Source: JAVMKJ01 sp031732875
Lineage (GTDB): Bacteria; Pseudomonadota; Gammaproteobacteria; Competibacterales; Competibacteraceae
Direction of reading: 5' to 3'
NCBI GenBank assembly: GCA_031732875.1
Contig: JAVMKL010000222.1
Location: 1 to 19,701 of the forward strand
Length of the DNA stretch: 19,701 nt
The notes under the pieces are model-generated. The model was not told the DNA's origin. It ran no database searches and was given only the letters and a program-made list of their open reading frames with translations. This document shows, piece after piece, positions 1 to 7,571 of this stretch. Each line of letters starts with the position of its first letter. The first letter of the stretch is position 1. The position numbers were made by a program, and so were the translations under genes.

Positions 1-2
1 AG

Positions 3-1220
3 TTGGGGCGAGAGACCGGCATGTTGGGCGCCATCTTCTTCAAAGCCCAAAATAAGATTCAGGACCCCGCCAAGCTCTCCCGCCTGGTGCAGATGATCGA
101 CGCGGAGAACTGGATCAGCCTGGATGCCGACACCAAGGGTGATTTGTACGAAGGACTGTTGCAAAAGAACGCCGAGGACACCAAGAGCGGTGCCGGGCAG
201 TACTTCACGCCTCGGCCGCTGATTCAGGCGATGGTGGAGTGCGTTCGGCCCGAGCCGCTGAAAACCATCGCCGACCCAGCCTGCGGCACCGGCGGCTTCT
301 TCCTCGGCGCCTACCACTGGCTTACTCGGCCCGGTAACAGCCTCGACCGGCGGCAAAAGGAATTTCTCCGCTACAAGACCTTCCACGGCAACGAGATCGT
401 CCCCAGCGCACGCCGGCTGTGCCTGATGAATCTCTTCCTGCACAACATCGGCGACCTGGACGGAGGGCCTACCGTGGAGCGGGCCGATGCGCTGATCGCC
501 GATCCCGGCCGGCGCTTCGACTACGTGTTGGCCAATCCGCCCTTCGGCAAGAAAAGCAGCATGACCATCACCAACGAGGAAGGGGAGGAAGACCGGGACG
601 CGCTTACCTACGAGCGGCAGGATTTCTGGGAAACCACCTCGAACAAGCAGCTCAACTTCCTGCAACACATCGTCACCATCCTCAAGGACCAGGGCAAGGC
701 CGCCGTGGTGCTGCCGGACAACGTGCTGTTCGAAGGTGGAGCAGGGGAGAAGATTCGCCGCAAGCTGCTGGAAACCTGCGACGTGCACACCCTGCTGCGC
801 CTGCCGACCAGGATTTTCTACGCCCAAGGCGTCAAGGCCAACGTGCTGTTTTTCGACGCCAAACCGAAGGATGGCCGGGTGCAGACCCGAGAAGTGTGGA
901 TTTACGACCTGCGCACCAACCAGCACTTCACTCTCAAGACCAAGCCGCTCAAAGTCGACGACCTGCGGGACTTCATCGCCTGCTACCACGCCGAGAATCG
1001 GCACGAGCGCCGGGAAACGGAACGGTTCCGGTACTTCCCCTACCAGGACCTGATCGCCCGCGACAAGGCCAGTCTGGATATTTTCTGGCTCAAGGACGAC
1101 AGTCTCGACCATCTGGACGAACTGCCACCCCCGGAGGTACTGGCGCAGGAGATCATCGAGCACCTGGAAGCGGCGCTGGCCTCGTTCCGGGATGTTGCCG
1201 CAGGGCTGGTCAGGCGCTGA
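3..1220 (+). CDS. hsdM: Type I restriction-modification DNA methyltransferase subunit M (HsdM), 5'-truncated by the window edge
   Basis: This is the modification subunit of a type I system, which transfers a methyl group from S-adenosylmethionine to adenine N6 at a site chosen by HsdS. The visible 405 residues contain the SAM-binding motif DPACGTGGF (91-99) and the catalytic N6-adenine motif NPPF (178-181), preceded by the family signature GAGQYFTPRPLI (64-75). The C-terminal stretch (about 370-405) is helical, as expected for the part that contacts HsdS. Full-length family members are about 480-530 residues, so roughly 80-110 N-terminal residues (HsdM_N domain) are missing. The TTG at position 3 is only the first in-frame start; the true start lies upstream of the window. 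No hsdS or hsdR follows: a cyclase gene begins 40 bases downstream. Partner genes could lie upstream. Confidence 0.9.
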   Translation: MGRETGMLGAIFFKAQNKIQDPAKLSRLVQMIDAENWISLDADTKGDLYEGLLQKNAEDTKSGAGQYFTPRPLIQAMVECVRPEPLKTIADPACGTGGFFLGAYHWLTRPGNSLDRRQKEFLRYKTFHGNEIVPSARRLCLMNLFLHNIGDLDGGPTVERADALIADPGRRFDYVLANPPFGKKSSMTITNEEGEEDRDALTYERQDFWETTSNKQLNFLQHIVTILKDQGKAAVVLPDNVLFEGGAGEKIRRKLLETCDVHTLLRLPTRIFYAQGVKANVLFFDAKPKDGRVQTREVWIYDLRTNQHFTLKTKPLKVDDLRDFIACYHAENRHERRETERFRYFPYQDLIARDKASLDIFWLKDDSLDHLDELPPPEVLAQEIIEHLEAALASFRDVAAGLVRR

Positions 1221-1260
1221 GGGGTGTCATTTCTATAGAAACTTTGATGGAGTACCCGCT

Positions 1261-1902
1261 GTGGCTGACTACCTCGATATTTCGCTCGCGATCTCTCCGG
1301 ACCTGCCCCGCTGGCCCGGAAGCCCGCTCACCGAATTAACTCGCCGCCGCGACATGGGGCGGGGCGATCCCGTCAACGACAGCACCCTGGTTTGCGGCGT
1401 CCATGTCGGAACTCATGTCGATGCGCCCCTGCATTTTCTGGCCGACGGCGCGGATGTGACCCATCTGGCGCTGGACGCGCTGATCGGTCCTGCGGTCGTG
1501 GCTTTTTTGCCCGATGTGGACGCCGTCACCGCCGATGACCTGGAGGCACTGAAGCTGCCCGCCGATACCCGGCGCCTGCTGCTGCGCACCCGCAATTCCG
1601 AGAGCTGGCAACGGGGAGACCGCGATTTCCGCGCCGACTTCGTGGCCCTGACCGCCGATGCCGCCCGCTGGGTCGTGGCGCGGGGCATTCGGTTGATCGG
1701 TGTCGATTATCTGTCGGTTCAGATTTTCCAGGGCGATCCGGCAACCCATATCGCCCTGCTGCAAGCCCAAGTCGTGATCGTGGAAGGTTTGAACCTGTTC
1801 CAGGTCGCGCCGGGGAACTACGAACTCATTTGCCTGCCGCTCAAACTGGCTGGTGCCGAGGGTGCCCCGGCGCGGGCGGTACTCAGAAGAGTACCGGCGT
1901 GA
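1261..1902 (+). CDS. Cyclase family protein (kynurenine formamidase-like metal-dependent hydrolase)
   Basis: A 213-residue protein of the cyclase/kynurenine formamidase family (PF04199 type), whose members hydrolyse amides or related substrates with bound Zn or Mn. The metal-binding signature HVGTHVDAPLHF lies at residues 48-59 and fits HxGTHxDxPxH. Later elements GVDYLSVQ and a His followed by VEGLNL supply the usual second-half ligands. I chose the GTG at 1261 because a Shine-Dalgarno-like GATGGAG (1246-1252) stands 8 bases upstream and the protein then starts with the family's typical YLDISL strand. An in-frame ATG at 1192 overlaps hsdM and is unlikely. Family length is about 205-230 residues, so this is complete. 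Its 3' end faces the convergent cysteine-rich gene, 55 bases away. KynB activity cannot be claimed, because no other tryptophan catabolism gene is nearby. Confidence 0.85.
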   Translation: MADYLDISLAISPDLPRWPGSPLTELTRRRDMGRGDPVNDSTLVCGVHVGTHVDAPLHFLADGADVTHLALDALIGPAVVAFLPDVDAVTADDLEALKLPADTRRLLLRTRNSESWQRGDRDFRADFVALTADAARWVVARGIRLIGVDYLSVQIFQGDPATHIALLQAQVVIVEGLNLFQVAPGNYELICLPLKLAGAEGAPARAVLRRVPA

Positions 1903-1957
1903 AACCGGTCGCGGCGGCGGGTCGAACCGCTCCAGTGGGGCTGGCCAGCGTCGCAAT

Positions 1958-2890
1958 TCAGTCCTTCGATTTCCCTTCTCCCCGAACAATCAACATCTGG
2001 GTTTCGGAGACCAGCGCCGCCGTTCGAACGGCGCCGTCGCTCGCCGCCACGAAAAAGGCGCGAATTGGACCCTTGGCGGGAAGATCCCGTTGGAATTCCA
2101 ACAGCGCCTTGCAAAAATGCCGGTTGCAAATATCCGCCCGCATCGCGTGAGGCAGGGCGCACCCATCAGCTTGGTGATAGATACAAGACCCTTCAACCGC
2201 CCGATCACCGACGCGTTCCAAATAAGCGGCGAGCACCTCGGAAGGACGTTGATCCGGGTTTGCCGCTCGATAACGTCGAATGGTTTCAACGTTCAGGTAG
2301 GCATCATCGCCCCCGCGTTCGCAGCAGAATCCCTTGCAACACGCACACGCCTTACCCAGGACGGCTCCGACTTCGGATGCCAAAACGGCAAGCGGGGACG
2401 TGCTTTCCTCGGTTGCGAGTGGCGCCTCGGATAATCCGTCGGCCTGGCTGACGAGCGAGTCCACATGGTCGCGAAAAGCGCGGCGGCGGCGTTTCGGCAG
2501 ATTCACGATCCTGGCCGTGGAGGCCGGGATCACCACCAGAGGAAACGTGTCCGGTTCTCGGAAACCGAACGCGCTCATCACCCGGTCGCGAAGCTGCGTG
2601 GCCCGTTGGATCTCCTGCTGGATAAGAGCGGCGTCCCGCGCCTGATTTTGCTCGTAAATCTGACGTGCTCGATCCGCGACCGCCGCCCGCTGACAGGCTG
2701 GGGTCGCGCAAGCCTGGGTCGACAGCTCTCGTGCGGATAGCGGACGCCCGCAAACCACGCAAACCCCATGCTGTTTTTGCAGTAGGGCATAGCGCCAGTC
2801 GCATTCCCCGCGACCACAAAGCCTGCTTTTCCGCGCGGGGAAGAAGACGAGCGGGGCGTGACAAACCAAACAGGTCTGAATTTCTTCCAT
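1958..2890 (-). CDS. Cysteine-rich protein with two zinc-finger-like units and a YkgJ-like metal-binding region, function unknown
   Basis: I do not recognise a characterised homologue. The 310-residue protein has 17 cysteines in three groups. Two N-terminal units have nearly the same spacing: C7-x2-C10-x14-C25-x4-C30 and C44-x2-C47-x13-C61-x4-C66. They look like a duplicated four-Cys zinc knuckle. A basic, probably helical linker (67-145) contains KRRRR at 134-138. The C-terminal half has the dense motif CACCKGFCC (182-190) followed by C236, C244, C255 and C260. This resembles the YkgJ family of putative zinc- or iron-chelating proteins. There is no signal peptide or membrane segment, so it is probably cytoplasmic. 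The start ATG at 2890 lies in a CCATATGG palindrome with no clear Shine-Dalgarno. It may bind Zn or an Fe-S cluster; that is inference. Confidence 0.75.
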   Translation of the reverse strand: MEEIQTCLVCHAPLVFFPARKSRLCGRGECDWRYALLQKQHGVCVVCGRPLSARELSTQACATPACQRAAVADRARQIYEQNQARDAALIQQEIQRATQLRDRVMSAFGFREPDTFPLVVIPASTARIVNLPKRRRRAFRDHVDSLVSQADGLSEAPLATEESTSPLAVLASEVGAVLGKACACCKGFCCERGGDDAYLNVETIRRYRAANPDQRPSEVLAAYLERVGDRAVEGSCIYHQADGCALPHAMRADICNRHFCKALLEFQRDLPAKGPIRAFFVAASDGAVRTAALVSETQMLIVRGEGKSKD

Positions 2891-3061
2891 ATGGAAACAA
2901 AGTTTGTTGTCTTATCTGAAGGACATCCCTGAAAAATATCTGCCTGGCGCGTGTTGTTGCAACCCCTCGCAACGGGCGCCGGCTGGGTCAGAAAATGGAC
3001 AGGAGTTGGAAATAGTGGAGACCGATTGGGGTATCATGCGCGAGTTTGCCACACTTAATAA

Positions 3062-4690
3062 ATGATGGCGGTGCAATTCTCCGTTACGAGGGTGGATAGG
3101 GTGGGAAGTCCAATCAGAGCCAACCGGCGTGGGTGGATCGCGTCAGGTTGGCTGATTCTGGTGGTCGTTCTGACTTGGTGGTCGCCGGTCGGAATGTCCC
3201 GGCAGGGCTTTCTCTACGAAGGCGATCCAACGGTCGATCCGCACTGGTTGTATCCCATCTTGGCGGTGATGCTCGCGTTGGTGCTGCTGGGCAGCTTGGC
3301 CATGCTGCGCATCTATCGTCTCAACCGCCATCTGCGCTGTGAAGTGCGGGAGTGCAGGACCGCGGAAGCCAAGTTCCGGGGTCTGGTCGAGCAGTCCTTG
3401 GCAGGGATCTGCATCATCCAGGATGACCGGTTCGTCTATGTCAACCCGAAATTCGCCGAAATGTTTGGCCACACGGTGGAGGAGATCGCTGGCCGGCTGG
3501 GACCATGCGATCTTATCGCCCAGCCCGACCGGGAGCGGGTCGGCGAGAGCCTGCGCCGCTGCCTGGATGGTGAAACCAGCGGCATCCGTCATACCTTCGG
3601 CGCCATCCGCAAGGATGGTTTCCCGATCGACATCGAGGTCAATGGGGAAACGGCCGACTACGAGGGGCGTCCCGCCATCGTGGGTATGGTGCTCGATATC
3701 ACCGACCGGAAACGCACCCAGCGGCAGTTGAATTATCTGGCGTTCTACGATCCGCTTACCGACCTTCCCAACCGCGCCCTGTGCTTCGATCGCCTCGGGC
3801 AGGCGCTGGTCCGGAACAGGCGTCGCGGGGAATCGTTCGCCCTGCTGCTGCTGGATCTCGATGGTTTCAAGGCGGTGAACGACAGCCATGGCCACAAAAC
3901 CGGCGACGCCCTGCTCCAGGCGGTGGGGCGGCGCCTGAAAGGCTGCGTCCGCGAATCCGATACCGTCGCGCGAACGGGCGGTGATGAATTCGTCGTGCTG
4001 TTGCCCCACCTGCAGGAACCGGATCACGCTACCCTGGTGGCCGGGAAAATCATCTTGGCGCTGGCCGAACCGTTTTTGCTGGCCGGGCACGAGTGCCGGG
4101 TGGGTACCAGCATCGGCCTCTGCATCGCTCCGGAGGATGGCCGCGACATAGAGACCCTGCTCGGCCACGCCGATGCCGCCATGTACGACAGCAAGACCCG
4201 GGGCAAGAACACCTGGACCCGGTATCGGCCGGCGCTGTCGAACGGCAAGTCGTTGAAGGTGGCGATCATGGAATGGAGCGAGGAATGGTGCGTCGGGGTG
4301 CCGGTAATCGACGACCAGCACGCCGGGTTGGTGGCGTTGCTGAACCGCATCGGCGATGCCGTGAAAACCGGCCAGGAGGCGGAACGCATCATGGCACTGT
4401 TCGATGAACTGGTCGTTTTCACTCACCATCACTTCGAAACCGAGGAGCGGCTGATGGACCGGCATGGCTATGCGGACGCCCTCGTCCACCAGCAGGCGCA
4501 TCGCAAGCTAGTGGAGGATCTGCTCGGCATCAAACGCCAGTTCGACAGCGCCAGCCTGATGCTGAGCCTGCAGGCGCTCAAGGAGTGGCTGTGCAAGCAT
4601 ATCACCGAAAGCGACCGCCATCTGGCGGAGGTGCTCGTCGCCAGTGGAGCAATGCCCTCCCAAACCGAGCGGCGCGCGGCTTCGGCCTGA
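3062..4690 (+). CDS. Membrane-bound PAS-GGDEF diguanylate cyclase with C-terminal bacteriohemerythrin domain
   Basis: A 542-residue signalling protein expected to make cyclic-di-GMP from two GTP at the inner membrane. Order: two membrane segments (about 24-43 and 62-83) enclosing a short periplasmic loop; a PAS domain (about 103-217); GGDEF domain (about 222-390) with intact GGDEF at 306-310 and the product-inhibition site RESD at 297-300, exactly five residues before it. A bacteriohemerythrin domain follows (about 402-525) with all seven di-iron ligands visible: H420, H457, E461, H476, H480, H513 and D518. No EAL domain is present. Hemerythrin-GGDEF proteins are known O2/redox-responsive cyclases, for example Vibrio cholerae Bhr-DGC. 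ATG codons at 3062 and 3065 are both possible starts, and neither has a strong Shine-Dalgarno. The gene appears monocistronic. Confidence 0.93.
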   Translation: MMAVQFSVTRVDRVGSPIRANRRGWIASGWLILVVVLTWWSPVGMSRQGFLYEGDPTVDPHWLYPILAVMLALVLLGSLAMLRIYRLNRHLRCEVRECRTAEAKFRGLVEQSLAGICIIQDDRFVYVNPKFAEMFGHTVEEIAGRLGPCDLIAQPDRERVGESLRRCLDGETSGIRHTFGAIRKDGFPIDIEVNGETADYEGRPAIVGMVLDITDRKRTQRQLNYLAFYDPLTDLPNRALCFDRLGQALVRNRRRGESFALLLLDLDGFKAVNDSHGHKTGDALLQAVGRRLKGCVRESDTVARTGGDEFVVLLPHLQEPDHATLVAGKIILALAEPFLLAGHECRVGTSIGLCIAPEDGRDIETLLGHADAAMYDSKTRGKNTWTRYRPALSNGKSLKVAIMEWSEEWCVGVPVIDDQHAGLVALLNRIGDAVKTGQEAERIMALFDELVVFTHHHFETEERLMDRHGYADALVHQQAHRKLVEDLLGIKRQFDSASLMLSLQALKEWLCKHITESDRHLAEVLVASGAMPSQTERRAASA

Positions 4691-4809
4691 AGCGCCGGAC
4701 GAATGCGTCGCCCATCGCATGCAAAGGTGTCGGGACCGTCATCCAGCCGAGCCGAGCCGGGTCGCGGACGCCGGATCGTGTGAAGTGCCAGTACTTGACT
4801 CGTTCCCAG

Positions 4810-4842
4810 CAGTCGAGAACCTCTGCGACGCGTTCTCGACTG
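4810..4842. repeat. 11-bp perfect inverted repeat downstream of the GGDEF-hemerythrin gene
   Basis: The left arm CAGTCGAGAAC (4810-4820) is the exact reverse complement of the right arm GTTCTCGACTG (4832-4842), with an 11-base loop. It lies 119 bases after the stop codon and has no T-tract on either side. It could be a Rho-independent-like terminator, an RNA-stabilising hairpin, or a protein-binding palindrome. Confidence 0.6.
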
Positions 4843-4930
4843 GCAATCAAACCAGACCCTAATGGCGGGCGCGCATCTTGGAGATGGGGCGGAAGGCTCG
4901 CGGTTTGAGGTAAGCTAAGGGACCTATTCT

Positions 4931-4985
4931 GACAGTTCGACAGGCGGGAAGACCGTTCGATCGTTCTGGCCGTCCGCTGTTTCCA
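4931..4985. repeat. 55-base flank duplicated on the far side of gap 1 (left copy)
   Basis: This segment, starting GACAGTTCGACAGGCGGGAA, is identical to 5086-5140 and abuts the N run. Exact 55-base identity on both sides of a 100-N gap is the pattern left when two contigs overlapping by an assembler k-mer length are scaffolded without merging. Confidence 0.9.
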
Positions 4986-5085
4986 NNNNNNNNNNNNNNN
5001 NNNNNNNNNNNNNNNNNNNNNNNNNNNNNNNNNNNNNNNNNNNNNNNNNNNNNNNNNNNNNNNNNNNNNNNNNNNNNNNNNNNNN
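4986..5085. other. Assembly gap of exactly 100 Ns (gap 1)
   Basis: The run is exactly 100 undefined bases, a conventional placeholder length. Because the flanks are identical, the true gap is probably minus 55 bases, meaning the contigs overlap and no sequence is missing. Confidence 0.97.
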
Positions 5086-5140
5086 GACAGTTCGACAGGC
5101 GGGAAGACCGTTCGATCGTTCTGGCCGTCCGCTGTTTCCA
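5086..5140. repeat. 55-base flank duplicated on the near side of gap 1 (right copy)
   Basis: Identical to 4931-4985. It ends 29 bases before the rlmI start, so the immediate rlmI leader is intact whichever way the gap is resolved. Confidence 0.9.
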
Positions 5141-5169
5141 CGACTCGTATTCTGGAACACCATCATTCC

Positions 5170-6387
5170 ATGCCCTCATCTTCCGTTTCTCCAGCCGAAT
5201 TTGCCCCTCTGCGCCTGCGCAAGGATGAAGACCGCCGCCTGCGTGCCGGTCATCTCTGGGTCTACAGCAACGAAATCGATGTTGAAGCGACTCCGCTGCG
5301 CAACTTTGAACCCGGTCAGCCGGTGGCGATTCAGGCCAGCAACGGCAAGGTGCTCGGCACCGGCTACATTAACCCGCACGCACTGCTTTGCGCCCGGCTG
5401 GTCAGCCGCGATTTGGAGCATCCGCTCGGCCCCTCGTTGCTGGTGCATCGCCTCAACGTGGCGTTGAGCCTGCGCGAACGATTGTACGACCGGCCGTTCT
5501 ATCGGCTGATCCATGGCGAGGGCGACGGTTTACCCGGCTTGATCGTCGATCGCTACGGCGATCTGTGCGTGGCGCAACTCACCACCGCCGGCATGGAGCG
5601 GCTCAAGAACGATATCCTCGCCGCGCTGCAAAAAGTGTTGAAGCCGGCGGCGGTGTTGTGGCGCAACGACAGCCGGGTGCGGGAAATGGAAGGACTGGAG
5701 CGTTACCTCGCCGACGCCTTCGGCGAGGCGCCGGAAACAATGACCGTCGAGGAGAACGGGCTGCGCTTCCAGGTTTCACCGCGCACCGGGCAGAAGACCG
5801 GCTGGTTTTACGACCAGCGCGACAACCGTGCCCGACTGGATCGCTATGTCCGGGATCGGCGGGTGCTGGACGTGTTCAGCTATGTCGGCGCCTGGGGCGT
5901 GCGGGCGGCGGCGCGCGGCGCGCGCGAGGTGCTGTGCGTGGATTCCTCCGCCGCGGCGGTGGAGCAGGCGGCGACCAACGCGGCGCTGAACGGGGTCGGC
6001 GAACGGGTACGAACCCAGCAGGGCGATGCGTTCGAAACGCTGAAAAGCCTGCGCGAAGCCCGCGAGCGTTTCGACGTGGTGATCGTGGATCCGCCCGCTT
6101 TCATCAAGCGCCGCAAGGATTTCAAGGAAGGCGCTCTGGCCTACCGGCGGCTCAACGAAATGGCGATGCAGGTGCTCGAACGCGACGGGCTGCTGGTGTC
6201 CTGCTCCTGTTCGCAACTGCTCTCGCGCGACGTGCTGATCCAGACCCTCCTGCAAGGGTCGCGGCATCTCGACCGCAATCTGGTCATTCTGGAACAGGGC
6301 CGGCAGGGGCCGGATCATCCGGTCCCGCCGGCGATTCCCGAAACCGACTATCTTAAGATGGTCGTCGCGCGGGTTTTGCCGGCTTGA
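5170..6387 (+). CDS. rlmI: 23S rRNA (cytosine-C5)-methyltransferase, RlmI family
   Basis: A class I SAM-dependent methyltransferase of the RlmI family, which makes m5C at position 1962 of 23S rRNA in E. coli. The N-terminal PUA domain spans about residues 12-85 (RLRAGHLWVYSNEID at 23-37). The Rossmann methyltransferase domain follows, with the family signature TGQKTGWFYDQRDNR (206-220), the SAM-binding loop LDVFSYVGAWG (233-243), DPPAF (307-311), and the cysteine motif SCSCS (344-348) that holds the expected catalytic Cys. Its 405 residues compare with 396 in E. coli RlmI. The ATG at 5170 has only a weak purine stretch upstream, but the PUA domain is complete from here. It ends 44 bases before the small coiled-coil gene and probably shares a transcript with it and lgt. 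Confidence 0.92.
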   Translation: MPSSSVSPAEFAPLRLRKDEDRRLRAGHLWVYSNEIDVEATPLRNFEPGQPVAIQASNGKVLGTGYINPHALLCARLVSRDLEHPLGPSLLVHRLNVALSLRERLYDRPFYRLIHGEGDGLPGLIVDRYGDLCVAQLTTAGMERLKNDILAALQKVLKPAAVLWRNDSRVREMEGLERYLADAFGEAPETMTVEENGLRFQVSPRTGQKTGWFYDQRDNRARLDRYVRDRRVLDVFSYVGAWGVRAAARGAREVLCVDSSAAAVEQAATNAALNGVGERVRTQQGDAFETLKSLREARERFDVVIVDPPAFIKRRKDFKEGALAYRRLNEMAMQVLERDGLLVSCSCSQLLSRDVLIQTLLQGSRHLDRNLVILEQGRQGPDHPVPPAIPETDYLKMVVARVLPA

Positions 6388-6431
6388 AAGGATGTGGCGA
6401 TTCAACTGAACCGACTGGCGATGGCATACCC

Positions 6432-6713
6432 ATGAACGAACAAGACGCGCGGCAACTGCTTCGCCTTCTGGAGGAAATCCGCGACAACCAAACACGGCAA
6501 CTGGAACGCCAGGCCGAAGCGCTGGTGTTGCAACGCGAGCAATTCGCCCTGGTCCAGAAGCAATCCGAGCGCGCCGAGCGCCTTCAGGATCGCGCCGAGG
6601 AAATCCAGATGAAGAGCGCGCAGCTCGTCACCGGCGCCCGCAAAGGTATGGTGGTCATCCTGCCGGTCATCGTCGTATTGCTCGCCTATCTGAGTTGGCT
6701 CATCTTTCGTTGA
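6432..6713 (+). CDS. Small coiled-coil, C-terminally membrane-anchored protein, function unknown
   Basis: A 93-residue protein I cannot assign to a named family. Residues 1-68 are strongly helical and rich in Glu, Gln and Arg with heptad-like spacing, so a coiled coil is likely. Residues 72-92 form a single hydrophobic segment (GMVVILPVIVVLLAYLSWLIF) ending at a final Arg, so it looks tail-anchored in the inner membrane with the coil in the cytoplasm. I chose the ATG at 6432; an in-frame TTG at 6384 would overlap the rlmI stop and add 16 unconvincing residues. It sits 44 bases after rlmI and 18 bases before lgt, which suggests one operon. A role with Lgt in lipoprotein processing is suggested only by position. 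Confidence 0.72.
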   Translation: MNEQDARQLLRLLEEIRDNQTRQLERQAEALVLQREQFALVQKQSERAERLQDRAEEIQMKSAQLVTGARKGMVVILPVIVVLLAYLSWLIFR

Positions 6714-6731
6714 GCGATTACGGAGTTTGTC

Positions 6732-7520
6732 ATGCTCGTACATCCCGATTTCGACCCGGTGGCGTTCAGCCTGGGGCCGTTGCACGTGCGCTGGTACGGT
6801 CTCATGTATCTGCTGGGTTTTCTCGCGGGTTGGGCGCTGGGCCGCTACCGCGCCAAACGCCCCGGCTCCGGTTGGACCGCCGAGCAGATGGACGATGTGG
6901 TGTTCTACATCGCCCTCGGAGTCATTCTCGGCGGCCGGATCGGCTACATCCTGTTCTATAGTTTCAGCAACTTTCTGCACAATCCGCTGGTGTTGTTCCG
7001 CATTTGGGAAGGTGGCATGTCCTTTCACGGCGGGTTTCTGGGCGTACTGCTGGCGATGGTGCTGTTTGCCCGCAAGCACCAAAAGGGGTTCTGGGCGACC
7101 ATCGACTTCGTCGCCCCGCTGATTCCACCCGGACTGTTCTTCGGGCGGATCGGCAACTTCATCAACGGCGAACTATGGGGCCGGGTCACCGATGTGTCGT
7201 GGGGAATGGTGTTCGGTCAGACCGGCGACAGCTTGCCGCGCCATCCTTCGCAACTCTACGAGGCGGCGCTGGAAGGGGTGGCGCTGTTCCTCATCGTCTG
7301 GCTGTTTTCGGCCAGGCCGCGCCCGACCATGGCGGTGTCGGGCGTGTTTGCGCTGAGTTACGGCGTGTTCCGGTTTTTGGTGGAGCTCGTCCGCCAGCCG
7401 GATGCGCAACTCGGTTATCTCGCCTTCGGCTGGCTGACGATGGGGCAATTGCTGTCGCTGCCGTTGATCGCGGTCGGGGCGATCCTGCTGACGCTGGCGT
7501 ATCGCCGGAAAGCGGCATGA
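6732..7520 (+). CDS. lgt: Prolipoprotein diacylglyceryl transferase
   Basis: Lgt moves a diacylglyceryl group from phosphatidylglycerol onto the lipobox cysteine of prolipoproteins, the first step of lipoprotein maturation at the inner membrane. The 262-residue protein is polytopic with several hydrophobic segments. It shows the family motifs HVRWYGLMYLLGF (18-30), GGMSFHGGFLG (94-104) including the essential His (H99, equivalent to E. coli H103), and the Lgt signature GRIGNFINGELWGR (138-151) with R139, N142 and E147. The C-terminal FRFLVELVRQPD (213-224) carries the other essential arginines. GGAG at 6722-6725 is a good Shine-Dalgarno for the ATG at 6732. Length is slightly shorter than E. 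coli Lgt (291). It converges with the photolyase gene, 51 bases away. Confidence 0.97.
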   Translation: MLVHPDFDPVAFSLGPLHVRWYGLMYLLGFLAGWALGRYRAKRPGSGWTAEQMDDVVFYIALGVILGGRIGYILFYSFSNFLHNPLVLFRIWEGGMSFHGGFLGVLLAMVLFARKHQKGFWATIDFVAPLIPPGLFFGRIGNFINGELWGRVTDVSWGMVFGQTGDSLPRHPSQLYEAALEGVALFLIVWLFSARPRPTMAVSGVFALSYGVFRFLVELVRQPDAQLGYLAFGWLTMGQLLSLPLIAVGAILLTLAYRRKAA

Positions 7521-7571
7521 ACCGGAGCGCGGGCGACGTCCTGAGACTCATCCGGGGGCGAACGAAGGCAA

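Larger units (their letters stand above)
4691..5169. other. Intergenic stretch between the GGDEF-hemerythrin gene and rlmI, containing an assembly gap
   Basis: This 479-base stretch holds 100 Ns, two identical 55-base flanks and one clean inverted repeat, each listed separately. I see no convincing coding sequence: the open frames here carry no motif and read through the Ns. I found no tRNA-like cloverleaf. The rlmI promoter must lie in or upstream of the duplicated segment, but I cannot place it. If the gap is collapsed the real spacer would be about 324 bases. Confidence 0.7.

Noticed and set aside
3143..4501. 452-residue minus-strand open frame opposite the GGDEF-hemerythrin gene
   Set aside because: Shadow of a gene with an unambiguous domain series on the plus strand.
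4931..5140. Target-site duplication or direct repeats of a mobile element around gap 1
   Set aside because: 55 bases is far too long for a target duplication, no transposase is nearby, and the same length recurs at gap 2, which points to assembly.
4691..5169. tRNA or small RNA gene in the gap-1 spacer
   Set aside because: No cloverleaf, T-arm consensus or promoter-hairpin pair could be found in the readable part.
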